A stretch of DNA of 64,000 nucleotides, taken from positions 22,286 to 86,285 of the forward strand of contig NZ_JABBCQ020000019.1 in the NCBI RefSeq assembly GCF_012844455.2. Reading direction: 5' to 3'. Of the stretch, positions 28,691 to 38,691 are shown piece after piece. Both the position numbers and the translations under genes were made by a program. Numbering within the stretch: position 1 is the stretch's first letter; every line of letters begins with the position of its first letter. The notes under the pieces were generated by a model. The model was not told the origin of the DNA, ran no database searches, and was given only the letters and a program-made list of their open reading frames with translations. The stretch is from Comamonas suwonensis. GTDB taxonomy: Bacteria > Pseudomonadota > Gammaproteobacteria > Burkholderiales > Burkholderiaceae_C.

Positions 28691-30154
28691 TCAGCTTTGC
28701 TGCGCAGCCTCCTCGCCGCCCAACGCCTTCCACAAGGTCACGCGGTTGAGCTGCTCCGACAGGCGCAGGCCAATCAAGGTCTGCTGCGCTGTGTAGAGAC
28801 TGCGTTGTGCATCGAGCACAGACAAATAGTTGTCCACACCAGCCTTGAAACGGGCGTTCGACAGATCAAACGCCTTTTGCGTATTGGCCACCATGCTGGT
28901 CTGGGCTGACAGGCGCTCACCCCATTGGGCGCGGTCTGCCAGAACGTCAGCCACCTCCCTGAAAGCCGTCTGCACGAACTTCTCGTACTGGTTCAGTGCA
29001 ATACGCTGATTGCTCTCGGCCACCTGCACATTGGCACGGTTACGGCCAGCATCAAAGATGGGTAGACGTACCAGCGGAATAAAACTCCAGGTGCTATTGC
29101 CGTTACCAAACAGGCGATCCAGGTCACTGCTGCCCGTCCCGATGCTGCCCGTCAATGTGATGCTGGGGAACATGGCCGCCCGTGCCGCGCCTATGCTGGC
29201 ATTCATGGCTTGCAGATTACGCTCAGCCGCCTGCACATCCGGGCGCTTGAGCAGCACGGTAGATGGCAGGGGCACGGGTACGGCCTTCAGTGCCGCCACA
29301 TCACTGCCACTCTCTATACCATCCCCTGCGCCATTCATCAGCGTCTGCGCTGTGGGCAGCAACGGGGCAGGTACAGGGCCACCGACCAGCAGCTGCAGTG
29401 CATTCCGGTCTCTGTCCACCTGCGAGGTATAGCTGGCCACATCACCTCGCGCCGTGTCTACCGTGGTCTGGTTCTGTGCCAGAACCAGACCCGATGTAGA
29501 GCCCAGCTCATACATCTTGCGTGTCAGCTCGAACGCCTTGATGCGACTGTCCAGCGTGTCTTTTGCCAGTTGCAGGCGAGCCTGATCGGCAGCCAGCGTC
29601 AGCCAGGCATTGCTCACATCGGCCACCAGGCTGATCTGCACATTGCGCTGATTTTCCTGGCTCAGCAAAAACTGCTGCAGCGATGCTTCGCTGAGGTTGC
29701 GAATCCGCCCCCACAGGTCTAGCTCGTAGCTGGCAAAGCCCAGCTGGGCTGTGTATTGCTCATTAATAGTGCTGCGCCCAGTCGTCGTCAAATCCGCCGC
29801 GCTACGCGTGCGGTTGCCCTGGGCCTGAGCCGTAATGCCCGGCAGCAAGTCAGCCCGCGTGATGCCGTACTGGGCGCGTGCCTTTTCTATGTTCTCGACC
29901 GCTACGCGCAAATCGCGGTTGTTGCTCAGCGCCAGCGCCACCACATCGCGCAGCTGGGGCGACTGCAGCCATTGCAGGGCCTGCGCCTGCTGCAAAGCGA
30001 CTTCGCTGGCCAGCACCGGCGCAGCGTTGGCCGAAACGGTTTCAGGCACGGGCAGATCGGGCGTTTTGTAGACGGGTGCCAGATTGCAGCCTGCCAGCAG
30101 CGCAGCAGCACAGGCAGCAGCGATCGCAGAAATATTCATGCTCAGGCGCCTCAT
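28691..30154 (-). CDS. RND efflux outer-membrane lipoprotein, OprM/NodT family
   Basis: This 487-residue protein has a lipoprotein signal ending in LLAGC. It carries two outer-membrane-efflux repeats, each with the long coiled-coil hairpins of TolC-like channels. The ATG overlaps the stop of the RND permease gene by four bases (ATGA), indicating translational coupling. It forms the outer-membrane duct of the tripartite pump encoded here. The gene order of adaptor, permease and channel is that of mexAB-oprM-type operons. Confidence 0.93.
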   Translation of the reverse strand: MRRLSMNISAIAAACAAALLAGCNLAPVYKTPDLPVPETVSANAAPVLASEVALQQAQALQWLQSPQLRDVVALALSNNRDLRVAVENIEKARAQYGITRADLLPGITAQAQGNRTRSAADLTTTGRSTINEQYTAQLGFASYELDLWGRIRNLSEASLQQFLLSQENQRNVQISLVADVSNAWLTLAADQARLQLAKDTLDSRIKAFELTRKMYELGSTSGLVLAQNQTTVDTARGDVASYTSQVDRDRNALQLLVGGPVPAPLLPTAQTLMNGAGDGIESGSDVAALKAVPVPLPSTVLLKRPDVQAAERNLQAMNASIGAARAAMFPSITLTGSIGTGSSDLDRLFGNGNSTWSFIPLVRLPIFDAGRNRANVQVAESNQRIALNQYEKFVQTAFREVADVLADRAQWGERLSAQTSMVANTQKAFDLSNARFKAGVDNYLSVLDAQRSLYTAQQTLIGLRLSEQLNRVTLWKALGGEEAAQQS

Positions 30155-33100
30155 GCTGCGCTCTCCTTGGTTGTTGCTTCGTCGTCAGTGCGCAGGCGGC
30201 TCTTGAACCAGCTGCGAATCAGCAGGAAGAACACCGGCACCAGGAAGATACCCAGCACTGTCGATGCCACCATGCCGCCCAACACAGCAGTACCAATGGC
30301 GTTACGGCCACCTGCGCCAGCGCCTGTACCAATGGCCAGCGGAATCACACCAAAGCCAAAGGCCAGCGATGTCATCAAGATGGGGCGCAGGCGCAAACGC
30401 ACGGCTTCCACTGTGGCGTTGAACACGCTCTTGCCCTGCTCTTGCAGCTGCACCGCAAACTCGACAATCAGAATCGCGTTTTTGGATGCCAGACCCACTG
30501 TGGTCAACAGACCCACCTGGAAGTACACGTCATTCGTCAAGCCCCGTGTATAGGTGGCCAGCAACGCGCCCACCACGCCCAGCGGCACGGCCAGCATGAC
30601 GGACAGCGGCACCGTCCAGCTTTCATAGAGTGCAGCCAGGCACAGGAATACGAACAAAATCGAGATGGCATACAGCATGGGAGCCTGCGCCCCCGACTGA
30701 CGCTCTTGCAGCGATGCACCCGTCCACTCATAGCCAATGCCTTGCGGCAGAGTTTTGAGAATGTCTTCAACCACCTTCATGGCTACGCCCGAGCTGACGC
30801 CCGGCGCTGCGCTGCCGATGAATTCATAGGTCGGCGCGCCGTTGTAGCGCATCAGCTGAGGCGAACCATAGGCCCAGTACGTGCGTGAGAAGGCGCTGAA
30901 GGGCACCATCTCGCCACTCTTGTTGCGTACCGTCCACTTGGCAATGTCCTGCGGCAACATGCGATACGGCGCATCGCCCTGAATGTAGACACGCTTGACA
31001 CGACCGTTATTCAAAAAGTCGTTCACATAGGTGCCGCCCATGGCGCTGGAAAGCACGCTGTTGATGTCCGTGTATGCCAGGCCAAGAGCTGCTGCCTTGC
31101 GGTCGTCGATATCCAGGCGCAGTTCAGAGGCATCTTCCAGGTTGGTGGTACGTACCGATGTCAACTCAGGGCTCTTGCGGGCGGCATCTTCCACCTGTTT
31201 ACTGGCCGCCAGCAAAGCATCGTGTCCCATGCCGTTGATGTCCTTGAGCATGAAGTTGAAACCCGCATTCGCACCCAGGCCTCGCACGGCAGGCGGGTTC
31301 ATCACAAACACACGGGCATCACGAATGGAAGCCAGCTCCTTGGTCGCGCGGTGGGCCACGGCAATCGAAGACTGAGAAGACAAGGTGCGCTCGGCCCAGG
31401 GCTTCAAGCGCACAAAACCGCGTGCCGAACTCTGGTCACCATTGAGACCGGAGACCTGGTTGAAGCTTGTGACTTCGGGCTGCTTGAGCAGGTAGTTACG
31501 CACCTCATCCAGCACCTGCTGCAAGCGCGCATCCGAGGCGCCTGAAGGCAGGTTCACGCTGACATAGACAAAGCCCTGATCTTCGTCGGGGAGGAAGGAC
31601 GTGGGCAGACGCGCCATCAACAGCCACACTGCCGCACAGATGGCCAGAAACACCAGCATCATCCGCTTTGAGCGGCGCAGCATATAAGCCACCGAGCCCT
31701 GATAGCGTGAGGCCGTCAGATCAAAACTGTGGTTAAACCAGTTGAAGAACTTGTCGCTCAACCCCAACATGCCTGAACGCACGGGGCGCGCATGGCCTTC
31801 ACCGCCATGGTGCTCGGGGGCCTTGAGCAAGGTGGCGCACAGCGCCGGCGTCAAGGTCAGCGCCACAAACACCGAAAGCGCCATCGCAGCGACGATGGTG
31901 ATGGAGAATTGACGATAGATCACGCCCGTGGAGCCACCGAAGAAGGCCATGGGGATGAACACTGCAGACAGCGTCACGCCAATACCCACCAGTGCGGGCG
32001 TAATTTCCGTCATGGACTGGCGCGTGGCTTCCTTGGGCGACTTGCCCGTCTCGTGCATCACGCGCTCGACGTTTTCGACCACCACAATCGCATCATCCAC
32101 CAGCAGGCCAATGGCCAGCACCATGCCAAACATGGTCAGCGTGTTGATGGAGTAACCGGCAATCGACAACACACCAAACGTACCCAGCAACACCACGGGC
32201 ACGGCAATGGCCGGAATCAGGGTAGCGCGGAAGTTCTGCAGGAAGATGAACATCACGATCACCACCAGCACCATGGCCTCGCCCAAAGCGCTGACCACTT
32301 CGTGAATCGACGCACGCACAAAAGGCGTGGAGTCCGAACTCACAAAATAATCAATCTTGTTGGGGAAAAAGGGTTTGAGTTCAGCCAGCTTGGCCGCCAC
32401 CGCATCGGCCACCTGCATGGCATTGGCACCGTCAGCCAGAATCACGCCCATACCCGCACCGGGCATGCCGTTGAGCTTGGCCTGAATATTCAAATTGTCT
32501 GCCGCCAGCTCTACACGCGCCACATCGCCCATCGTCACCACCGAGCCATCGGTGGCTGACTTCAGCACGATGTCACGGAACTGCTCAGGCGTCTGCAGCT
32601 TGGTGCGCGCCGTAATGGTGGCGTTGAGCTGCTGGTTTTGCACCGCAGGCAAGGCTCCGAGCTGACCGGCCGAGACCTGGGCATTTTGCGAGTTGAGCGC
32701 GCTGACCAGATCAGAAGGGATCAGCGCATACTTCTCCATCTTGGCTGGGTCCATCCAGATGCGCATGGCATAGGGGGAGCCGAAGACGTTGATGTCGCCC
32801 ACGCCTTCCAGGCGACCGATCACATCAATCAGATTGCTGTTCAGATAGTCGCCAATGGCCACATCGGTCACCGATGGGTCCAGCGAGTAGAAGCTGTAAG
32901 TGACCAGAAAATCCTGGCCGCCCTTGTTCACAAACACACCCCGGCTTTTCACGGCATCGGGCAGGCGGTTCATGGCGGCCTGCAGCTTGTTTTGCACCTG
33001 CACCTGAGCCACGTCGATGTTCGTGCCCGGCGCAAAGGTCAGCGTGGTGCGCGAGCGGCCCGACGCATCACTGGTCGAGCTCATATAGAGCATGTTGTCG

Positions 33101-33315
33101 ATGCCCTTGATCTGCTGCTCGATGATCTGCGTGACCGAATTTTCCACGGTCTCGGCCGAAGCACCTGTGTATTGCGACGAGATCGTCACGCGCGGCGGTG
33201 CAATATCGGGGTACTGCTCTAGAGGCAGTGAAGAGATAGACAACGCGCCCGCCAGCATGATGACGATGGCAATGACCCATGCAAAAATGGGCCGGTTGAT
33301 AAAGAACTGAGCCAT
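30151..33315 (-). CDS. RND multidrug efflux permease, HAE-1 (AcrB/MexB) family
   Basis: This 1054-residue inner-membrane transporter has 12 TM helices and two large periplasmic loops. The proton-relay pair is visible in GLLVDDAIVVVENV, and the family start FFINRPIFAWVIAI is intact. Length and both halves match AcrB/MexB closely, so multidrug export driven by protons is the likely role. It is second in the operon: adaptor gene 15 bp upstream, channel gene overlapping its stop. Individual substrates cannot be predicted. Confidence 0.95.
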   Translation of the reverse strand: MAQFFINRPIFAWVIAIVIMLAGALSISSLPLEQYPDIAPPRVTISSQYTGASAETVENSVTQIIEQQIKGIDNMLYMSSTSDASGRSRTTLTFAPGTNIDVAQVQVQNKLQAAMNRLPDAVKSRGVFVNKGGQDFLVTYSFYSLDPSVTDVAIGDYLNSNLIDVIGRLEGVGDINVFGSPYAMRIWMDPAKMEKYALIPSDLVSALNSQNAQVSAGQLGALPAVQNQQLNATITARTKLQTPEQFRDIVLKSATDGSVVTMGDVARVELAADNLNIQAKLNGMPGAGMGVILADGANAMQVADAVAAKLAELKPFFPNKIDYFVSSDSTPFVRASIHEVVSALGEAMVLVVIVMFIFLQNFRATLIPAIAVPVVLLGTFGVLSIAGYSINTLTMFGMVLAIGLLVDDAIVVVENVERVMHETGKSPKEATRQSMTEITPALVGIGVTLSAVFIPMAFFGGSTGVIYRQFSITIVAAMALSVFVALTLTPALCATLLKAPEHHGGEGHARPVRSGMLGLSDKFFNWFNHSFDLTASRYQGSVAYMLRRSKRMMLVFLAICAAVWLLMARLPTSFLPDEDQGFVYVSVNLPSGASDARLQQVLDEVRNYLLKQPEVTSFNQVSGLNGDQSSARGFVRLKPWAERTLSSQSSIAVAHRATKELASIRDARVFVMNPPAVRGLGANAGFNFMLKDINGMGHDALLAASKQVEDAARKSPELTSVRTTNLEDASELRLDIDDRKAAALGLAYTDINSVLSSAMGGTYVNDFLNNGRVKRVYIQGDAPYRMLPQDIAKWTVRNKSGEMVPFSAFSRTYWAYGSPQLMRYNGAPTYEFIGSAAPGVSSGVAMKVVEDILKTLPQGIGYEWTGASLQERQSGAQAPMLYAISILFVFLCLAALYESWTVPLSVMLAVPLGVVGALLATYTRGLTNDVYFQVGLLTTVGLASKNAILIVEFAVQLQEQGKSVFNATVEAVRLRLRPILMTSLAFGFGVIPLAIGTGAGAGGRNAIGTAVLGGMVASTVLGIFLVPVFFLLIRSWFKSRLRTDDEATTKESAA

Positions 33316-33330
33316 GACTACTGCCCCGCC

Positions 33331-34641
33331 TTACTTGGCTTGCGCCTTGGCGGCAGGTGCATCGGCTGCGCCCTGCACAGGCGGCTCGCCGCGTAGGCTC
33401 TTGCGCTCGGCATTCGCCTTCATGTCCACCTCTTCGGGCTTGACCTTGTCACCGGCCTTGGTGCGCTGAAAACCGTCCACCATCACGCGCTCGCCCGCTT
33501 TCAGGCCGCTCTTGACCAGCCAGTACGCACCCACGGCGCGGTCCAGCTGCACTTCCCGTTTTTCCACCACATCGCCTTCGGCCAGCACCATCACATTGGG
33601 CTTGCCAGCCAGATCACGCGTCACGCTTTGCTGTGGCAGCAGCAGCGCATCAGGGGCCAGCGCCGTGGGCAGCAAGGCCTTCACGTACATGCCGGGCATC
33701 AGCAGGCCATCGGGGTTGGGGACTTCAGCGCGCAGCGTCAGCGTGCCGGTGGTGTCGTTCACGATCACACCCGCAAACGCCAGCTTGCCTTGCTGGGCAT
33801 AGTCGCTGCCGTCGTCAAACTGAATGCGCACGGGGATCTTGTCGCCATCCACCTTCTGGTAGCGGCCGGACTCCAGATCACGCTTGAGCTGCATCAGGTC
33901 ATTGCTGGACTGGGTGAAGTCCACATACATGGGGTCCAGCTGCACGATGGTGGTGAGCGCAGTCGCCTGATTGGCCGTCACCAGTGCACCGGGCGTGACG
34001 GCAGACAAAGTAATGCGGCCACCAATGGGTGCCTCAATGCGGCTGTATTTGAGGTTGATGCGCGCAGTGTCCAGATTGGCCTTGGCCACCGCCACATCGG
34101 ATGCCGACTGTGCCGCAGCCGCCTGGCTTTCATCAAACGCTTGCTTGCTGATGGCATCAATCTTCACCAGCTCCGCATTGCGGCGTGCCGTTGCGGCCAG
34201 CGTGCGCTGGCTGGCCTCGGCCTTGGCCACGGCAGCAATGGCGCTGGCTTCCGTGGCCTTTAAAGAAGCAGGGTCAATCTGATACAGAGGCTGGCCCTGC
34301 TTGACCACAGCACCTTCGGTAAACAGGCGTTTTTGAATGATGCCCGAGACCTGGGGGCGTACCTCTGCGGTCATAAAGGCCTTGGTACGGCCGGGCAGGC
34401 TGGCATCGAGTTGCTGGCTTTGCGGCTGTAAGGTCACCACACCGACCTTGGGCTCTGTCTTGGGCGGGCCTCTTTGTTCGTCTGCGGGCTTGGAACAAGC
34501 GGCCAGTGCACCGGCAATCAGCACGGCACCCAGCGCCAGCGCCCATCTCGGGCGGTGAGAACTCAGCGGGCTTGCACTGGGCAGATAAGAAAAATGCGCC
34601 TTGCGGCGCGGGCTCAGTGAAGCATGCTGGTCAATCGTCAT
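33331..34641 (-). CDS. RND efflux periplasmic adaptor (membrane fusion protein)
   Basis: This 436-residue AcrA/MexA-type lipoprotein has a signal ending in LAGALAAC after an unusually long polar N-terminus of about 30 residues. The true start may therefore be downstream. Lipoyl-like (KRLFTEGAVVKQGQPLYQID), alpha-hairpin, beta-barrel (MYVDFTQSSNDLMQL) and membrane-proximal parts are all present. It links the RND permease to the outer-membrane channel. It is the first gene of the three, so the promoter should lie in the spacer before 34642. Confidence 0.92.
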   Translation of the reverse strand: MTIDQHASLSPRRKAHFSYLPSASPLSSHRPRWALALGAVLIAGALAACSKPADEQRGPPKTEPKVGVVTLQPQSQQLDASLPGRTKAFMTAEVRPQVSGIIQKRLFTEGAVVKQGQPLYQIDPASLKATEASAIAAVAKAEASQRTLAATARRNAELVKIDAISKQAFDESQAAAAQSASDVAVAKANLDTARINLKYSRIEAPIGGRITLSAVTPGALVTANQATALTTIVQLDPMYVDFTQSSNDLMQLKRDLESGRYQKVDGDKIPVRIQFDDGSDYAQQGKLAFAGVIVNDTTGTLTLRAEVPNPDGLLMPGMYVKALLPTALAPDALLLPQQSVTRDLAGKPNVMVLAEGDVVEKREVQLDRAVGAYWLVKSGLKAGERVMVDGFQRTKAGDKVKPEEVDMKANAERKSLRGEPPVQGAADAPAAKAQAK

Positions 34642-34676
34642 ACGTGTCTATCGTGCGGTCTGATCTAAAGAACTTA

Positions 34677-34807
34677 TCAATATTGTGCGCCGTCAATATG
34701 AATCAAATGTAAAGCAGGCGACCTCGCAACGACCTGGAGCTAATACGCCTACCCCGTGGCCGTTGCTGAAAGCGCTATGCAGCGCTTGATATTTGACACT
34801 TCAATAT
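34677..34807. promoter_or_regulatory. Upstream region of efflux operon with three TCAATAT repeats
   Basis: TCAATAT occurs at 34677, 34693 and 34801 in the same orientation, the first two 16 bp apart. The operon's promoter should be here, and TTTACA and TTGACG hexamers occur on the minus strand, but I cannot fix a -35/-10 pair. The repeats may be operator half-sites or chance in AT-rich DNA. Confidence 0.3.
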
Positions 34808-34928
34808 AAATGGCGGCGGCTCCTCCCACGTCATCTCAACGGACTAGAGAGCCACCCCAAGCTTGCTACCAAATCAATAGCTTTTGGTGCTTTATACCAA
34901 AGGTCTATCGCTCTTTTTTGAATCAAAA

Positions 34929-36377
34929 TCAGTGTTTGCGAGCACCTGCTGCGGCTGGAACCTTGCCCACGCGCATCATGCTGAACACACCGGCCAGTGC
35001 AGCAAAGCCACCGGCAATTGCCAGGGCCAGTGCTTCCGCGTTACCGCCATGCCCGCCAGAGATGGCAAAAATTGTGGCCAACACTACCGCGCCCAGGGTC
35101 TGACCCGTCATGCGGGCAGAACTGAGCATGCCGCCCGCCGCACCGCTGCGCGACAAAGGGGCCGAGGTGACGATGGTGTGATTATTGGGCGACTGGTACA
35201 GCGCAAAACCGCTACCCGCCAGCACCATGCGCCAGACCATGTCCCAGTGCGCCACATCCACCGGCATGGCAGCCAGCAACCACAGACCTGTGGCAAACAT
35301 GGCCATGCCAATGCCGCCCAGCAGCCCATCGGGGTATTTACCGATCAGCCGCCCGGCCACTGGGGCGGTGAGCATGGTGGCCAGCGGCCAGGCCGTGATC
35401 AGCATGCCTGCCTCAATGGGAGACAGGCCTCTAGCCTCCAGCAGCAAAAACGGCAGGGCCAGGTAGGACAGCATCTGCGCGCAAAAGGCCGAGACCGAGC
35501 CGCACATGGACAGTCTGAACACCGGAATGCGCATCAAATCCACCGGAAACAGCGGTGCTGTCTTATGCCACTGGCGGCGCAGGTAGACATAACCCACCGC
35601 CACACCCGCACCCAGCAGCCACCAGCCAGAAGGCATGAACGAGCTGCCCGCTGCATTTTCTTGCCCCATGCGCACGCCCAGTTGCTCGCCCCCCAGAAAC
35701 AGCAGCGTAAACATCAAAATATTGAGAACCACATCCAGCAGCGCAATCGGCTCGCTTTGGCGGTTCACCACAGGGTTGGCGGGCAAGGCCTTATAGCCCA
35801 TCCACAGCGTGAGCAAGCCCAGCGGCACGTTGATGGCAAACAGCCAGGGCCAGTTGGCCACCGACAAAATGCCCGCTGCCACCGTAGGCCCGGCCATGGA
35901 GGACGTCGCCACCACCAGCGAGTTAATTGCCATGCCCCGCCCCAGCATGGCGCGCGGATAGGTAAGGCGCACCAGTGCAGCATTCACGCTCATCACGCCG
36001 GCGGCGCCAATCCCTTGAAACACCCGTGCGGCAATCAGCGTGCTCAGTGAATTGGCCAGCGTCGCCGCCACGGAGGCCATCACAAACACCACCATGCCCA
36101 TCAGGTAGATGCGCCGGTAGCCCATGCGCTCACCCAAAGCGGCCAAAGGCAGCAACAGCACCAGCCCCGCCAACTGATAGGCGTTGACAACCCAGAGCGT
36201 CAGTGCCGAGCTGGCTTGCAGCTCGCGGGCAATGGCCGGCAAGGCCAGGTTGACGATGCTGCTGTCCAGCACCGACAGCGTGAGGCCCAGAATAATGACC
36301 AGCATGGCGCGGCCACGCGCACCATCTGGCAGGCCGTCGTAAGGCGTGGAGCCCGCTTTGGTGGCGCTATCAGTCAT
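34929..36377 (-). CDS. MFS drug exporter, DHA2 (14-TM, EmrB/QacA) family
   Basis: This 482-residue transporter has 14 predicted TM helices. The N-terminal block LSVLDSSIVNLALPAI is typical of DHA2 exporters, and motif A is in the first cytoplasmic loop (GERMGYRRIYL). It overlaps the upstream Bcr-like gene by eight bases, so the two transporters are made from one transcript. No adaptor of the EmrA type accompanies it. The substrate is unknown. Confidence 0.88.
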   Translation of the reverse strand: MTDSATKAGSTPYDGLPDGARGRAMLVIILGLTLSVLDSSIVNLALPAIARELQASSALTLWVVNAYQLAGLVLLLPLAALGERMGYRRIYLMGMVVFVMASVAATLANSLSTLIAARVFQGIGAAGVMSVNAALVRLTYPRAMLGRGMAINSLVVATSSMAGPTVAAGILSVANWPWLFAINVPLGLLTLWMGYKALPANPVVNRQSEPIALLDVVLNILMFTLLFLGGEQLGVRMGQENAAGSSFMPSGWWLLGAGVAVGYVYLRRQWHKTAPLFPVDLMRIPVFRLSMCGSVSAFCAQMLSYLALPFLLLEARGLSPIEAGMLITAWPLATMLTAPVAGRLIGKYPDGLLGGIGMAMFATGLWLLAAMPVDVAHWDMVWRMVLAGSGFALYQSPNNHTIVTSAPLSRSGAAGGMLSSARMTGQTLGAVVLATIFAISGGHGGNAEALALAIAGGFAALAGVFSMMRVGKVPAAAGARKH

Positions 36378-37575
36378 GCGCTGCTCGCGCCCCGGCAGTC
36401 CTGCCCAATGTGATCCAAGTCAGCGCCACACCCACCAACGCGCCAAGCGCCATGCCGGTCACCATGGGCAAGGGCTTGCCGTTGGAGAAGTGACCCACGA
36501 TTTGCATGGCCGCCGCGCCGCTGAGCATTTGCAGCGTGCCCAGCAAAGCCGAAGCCGTGCCGGCAATCTCGCCATGCTCCTCCAGCGCCAGCACCGAAGT
36601 CGTGGGAATCACCAGTCCCATGAAAGCGCTGGCAATGAAATACAGCACGATCAACACCATCAACTGCTCGCCGCCCATCAGGTAGTACACCAGCAAAGCA
36701 ACCATGGTCACGCCCGATGCCGACGCCGCGGCCTTGACCACATTGACCAGGCCAAAGCGCTGACCCAGTCGCCCTGTCAGCTGCGACGCGCCAATAAAGG
36801 CGATGGAATTGAGCGCAAACGCCATGCTGTACTCGGTGGAAGACAGGCCGTAGTAATTGATCAGTACAAAGGGCGAGCCCGCCAGATAGACAAAAAAGCC
36901 CGCCATGGCGCAGCCGCCAATAAATACCAGGCCCATGTAATGCCAGTCGCGCAGCAGGCGCAGGTACGCCTTCAAGGCGCCACTCAGGCTGCTGTCCAGT
37001 CGTGCCTTGGCGGTGCGCGTCTCCTCGACTCCGCGCCAGGTCGCGATCAAGCCCAGCAAGGCCGCCGCTGCCACCACCCAGAACACCGCACGCCAACCCG
37101 CGACAGCAATCACGCCGCTGCCGACCAGAGGGGCCAAAATCGGCGAAACGCTGAACACCAACATCAGCAAAGACATCATGCGAGCCGCGGCGTGGCCGGT
37201 GTGCAGATCGCGCACCACGGCACGCGGCACGGCCATGCAGGCGGCAGCGCCCAGGCCCTGCACAAAACGAAAGGCCACCAGCGTCTCAATATTGGGGGCC
37301 AGCGCACAGCCCACACTTGCGGCGGCAAACACCGTCAGGCCAAAGTACAGCGGCGGCTTGCGGCCCACCATGTCTGAGACCGGGCCGTAAAGCAGCTGAC
37401 CCACACCAATGGAGAGAAAGAACGCGGTCAGGCTGGCTTGCACCGCACCCACCTCGGCACCCAGGCTGCTACCAATTTGAGGCAGTGCGGGCAAATACAT
37501 ATCAATGGCGAACGGCCCGATGGCCGATAACAGGCCCAGAATCAAGACCAGACGCAGGGAAACAGAAGCTTGCAT
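36370..37575 (-). CDS. MFS drug exporter, Bcr/CflA family (DHA1, 12-TM)
   Basis: This 401-residue protein has 12 TM helices. The start LSAIGPFAIDMYLPALP is the Bcr/CflA hallmark, and motif A is GPVSDMVGRKPPLYFG. Bcr/CflA members export bicyclomycin, chloramphenicol, sulfonamides or small peptides. It is the first gene of a two-transporter unit, overlapping the DHA2 gene. Upstream lies a palindromic element and no obvious regulator. Confidence 0.9.
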   Translation of the reverse strand: MQASVSLRLVLILGLLSAIGPFAIDMYLPALPQIGSSLGAEVGAVQASLTAFFLSIGVGQLLYGPVSDMVGRKPPLYFGLTVFAAASVGCALAPNIETLVAFRFVQGLGAAACMAVPRAVVRDLHTGHAAARMMSLLMLVFSVSPILAPLVGSGVIAVAGWRAVFWVVAAAALLGLIATWRGVEETRTAKARLDSSLSGALKAYLRLLRDWHYMGLVFIGGCAMAGFFVYLAGSPFVLINYYGLSSTEYSMAFALNSIAFIGASQLTGRLGQRFGLVNVVKAAASASGVTMVALLVYYLMGGEQLMVLIVLYFIASAFMGLVIPTTSVLALEEHGEIAGTASALLGTLQMLSGAAAMQIVGHFSNGKPLPMVTGMALGALVGVALTWITLGRTAGARAAHD

Positions 37576-37676
37576 AGGGAGGCAATTGTCGTGGTAACTT
37601 GATTTTTGTGCTGAACGCTGTTTTCTTGGAGCAGCTGGCTCTGACGCCAGAAAACCTCTTGGGTCTGACTCAAAGG

Positions 37677-37953
37677 CTTAAGCGCGTATTGACGATCTCC
37701 TCGATGTCGCGCCAGTACCTTTGTGGGATGGAATGCAAGGCGCGATACCGCAGCAATAGCCGTGCTATTGCGAGGATTCGCAACGCCGCAGACCGCCCGC
37801 AAAAGCACTGGCCCGAAGGGTTGAGACGAAATCGGGTGATTTCTTCGCGCTGCGGCTTGCTTGCATCCCGATGCAAGCTGTGTCACCTCGCTGCGAACTC
37901 ATTCCGATTGCGTCTCAACGCGGCACCGTAGAGATCGTAAACACGCTCTAAGC
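37677..37953. repeat. MITE-like or large palindromic intergenic element, about 275 bp
   Basis: The ends are imperfect inverted repeats of about 31 bp: one begins agcgcgtattgacgatctcc, and the other, inverted, reads agagcgtgtttacgatctct. About 24 of 31 positions match. Nested inside are gcaatagc/gctattgc, gttgagacgaaatcgg pairing with ccgattgcgtctcaac, and gcttgcatc/gatgcaagc. No reading frame is convincing. It fills most of the 467-bp spacer between the Bcr-like gene and the DUF1566 gene. No target duplication is clear. Confidence 0.6.
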
Positions 37954-38042
37954 AATAGCGCCGCTTTCATGGCCGTCATCGGGCCAATGCCGGTGCCCGA
38001 TCTGCGCACAATCAGGCATCTACTTCACCCTCTGCTGTCGCT

Positions 38043-38645
38043 GTGTTCGCAACTGTTTTCGCTCCTGTGATTTTTATTGGCCTGCTCAGCAGCCTGAGCA
38101 ACGCTGCCATCGCGCAAGATTCAAGGTCCACACCTGCGCCTTCTGCTTTTCAGATTGCTGCCGACGGAAAATCCGTGATCGACACCCGCGCCAAACTGGC
38201 TTGGGCCCGCTGCGCTGAAGGTATGGACTGGAATGGCAAAGCCTGCATCGGCAGCGCCAAGGTCTTCAACTACAAACAGGCCCAGACCCATGCTGCCGAG
38301 CGCAGCAAGGCCGAAGATCAGCGCTGGCGCCTGCCCCGCGTGAACGAACTCAAACGTCTGCTGGACCGCAGCAGCAAACCACAGGGCCTGAACCCTACCC
38401 TCTTTCCCAATGCCCCGCGCGACTGGCACTGGACGGGCACGGCTTCCGTCAACTCGACGCGGGTGAACAGCTACAACTACAGCCAGGTGGACCGGTCCAA
38501 CAACCTCTCCAGTCTGTCCGCCCAGCAGGCATGGGCCGTCAACACCGAAACACTGCAGGCCACGCCCGATATGGGCAAGGGCAATGCCCTACTGCTCAGA
38601 TTGGTGCGTCCTGCGACTGAAACCGAACTCCAGCCAGCTCCATGA
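38043..38645 (+). CDS. Exported DUF1566 (Lcl C-terminal-like) protein
   Basis: This 200-residue protein starts at a GTG, the only usable start in the frame. It has a signal peptide (IGLLSSLSNAAIAQ) followed by the DUF1566 pattern: DTRAKLAWARCAEGMDWNG, RWRLPRVNELKRLLD, HWTGTASVN and AWAVNTETL. In other bacteria this domain is found in cell-surface and collagen-like proteins; its role here is unknown. It stands alone between a palindromic element and a bidirectional terminator. Confidence 0.75.
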   Translation: MFATVFAPVIFIGLLSSLSNAAIAQDSRSTPAPSAFQIAADGKSVIDTRAKLAWARCAEGMDWNGKACIGSAKVFNYKQAQTHAAERSKAEDQRWRLPRVNELKRLLDRSSKPQGLNPTLFPNAPRDWHWTGTASVNSTRVNSYNYSQVDRSNNLSSLSAQQAWAVNTETLQATPDMGKGNALLLRLVRPATETELQPAP

Positions 38646-38677
38646 AAAAAGCCTTGCTGCAGAGGCAAGGCTTTTTG
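38644..38677. terminator. Bidirectional terminator
   Basis: The stem gccttgc/gcaaggc (38651-38671) is flanked by A-runs and T-runs on both sides. It serves the DUF1566 gene (plus) and the convergent SDR gene (minus). Confidence 0.85.
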
Positions 38678-38691
38678 TCTTCCGTGGTTGA

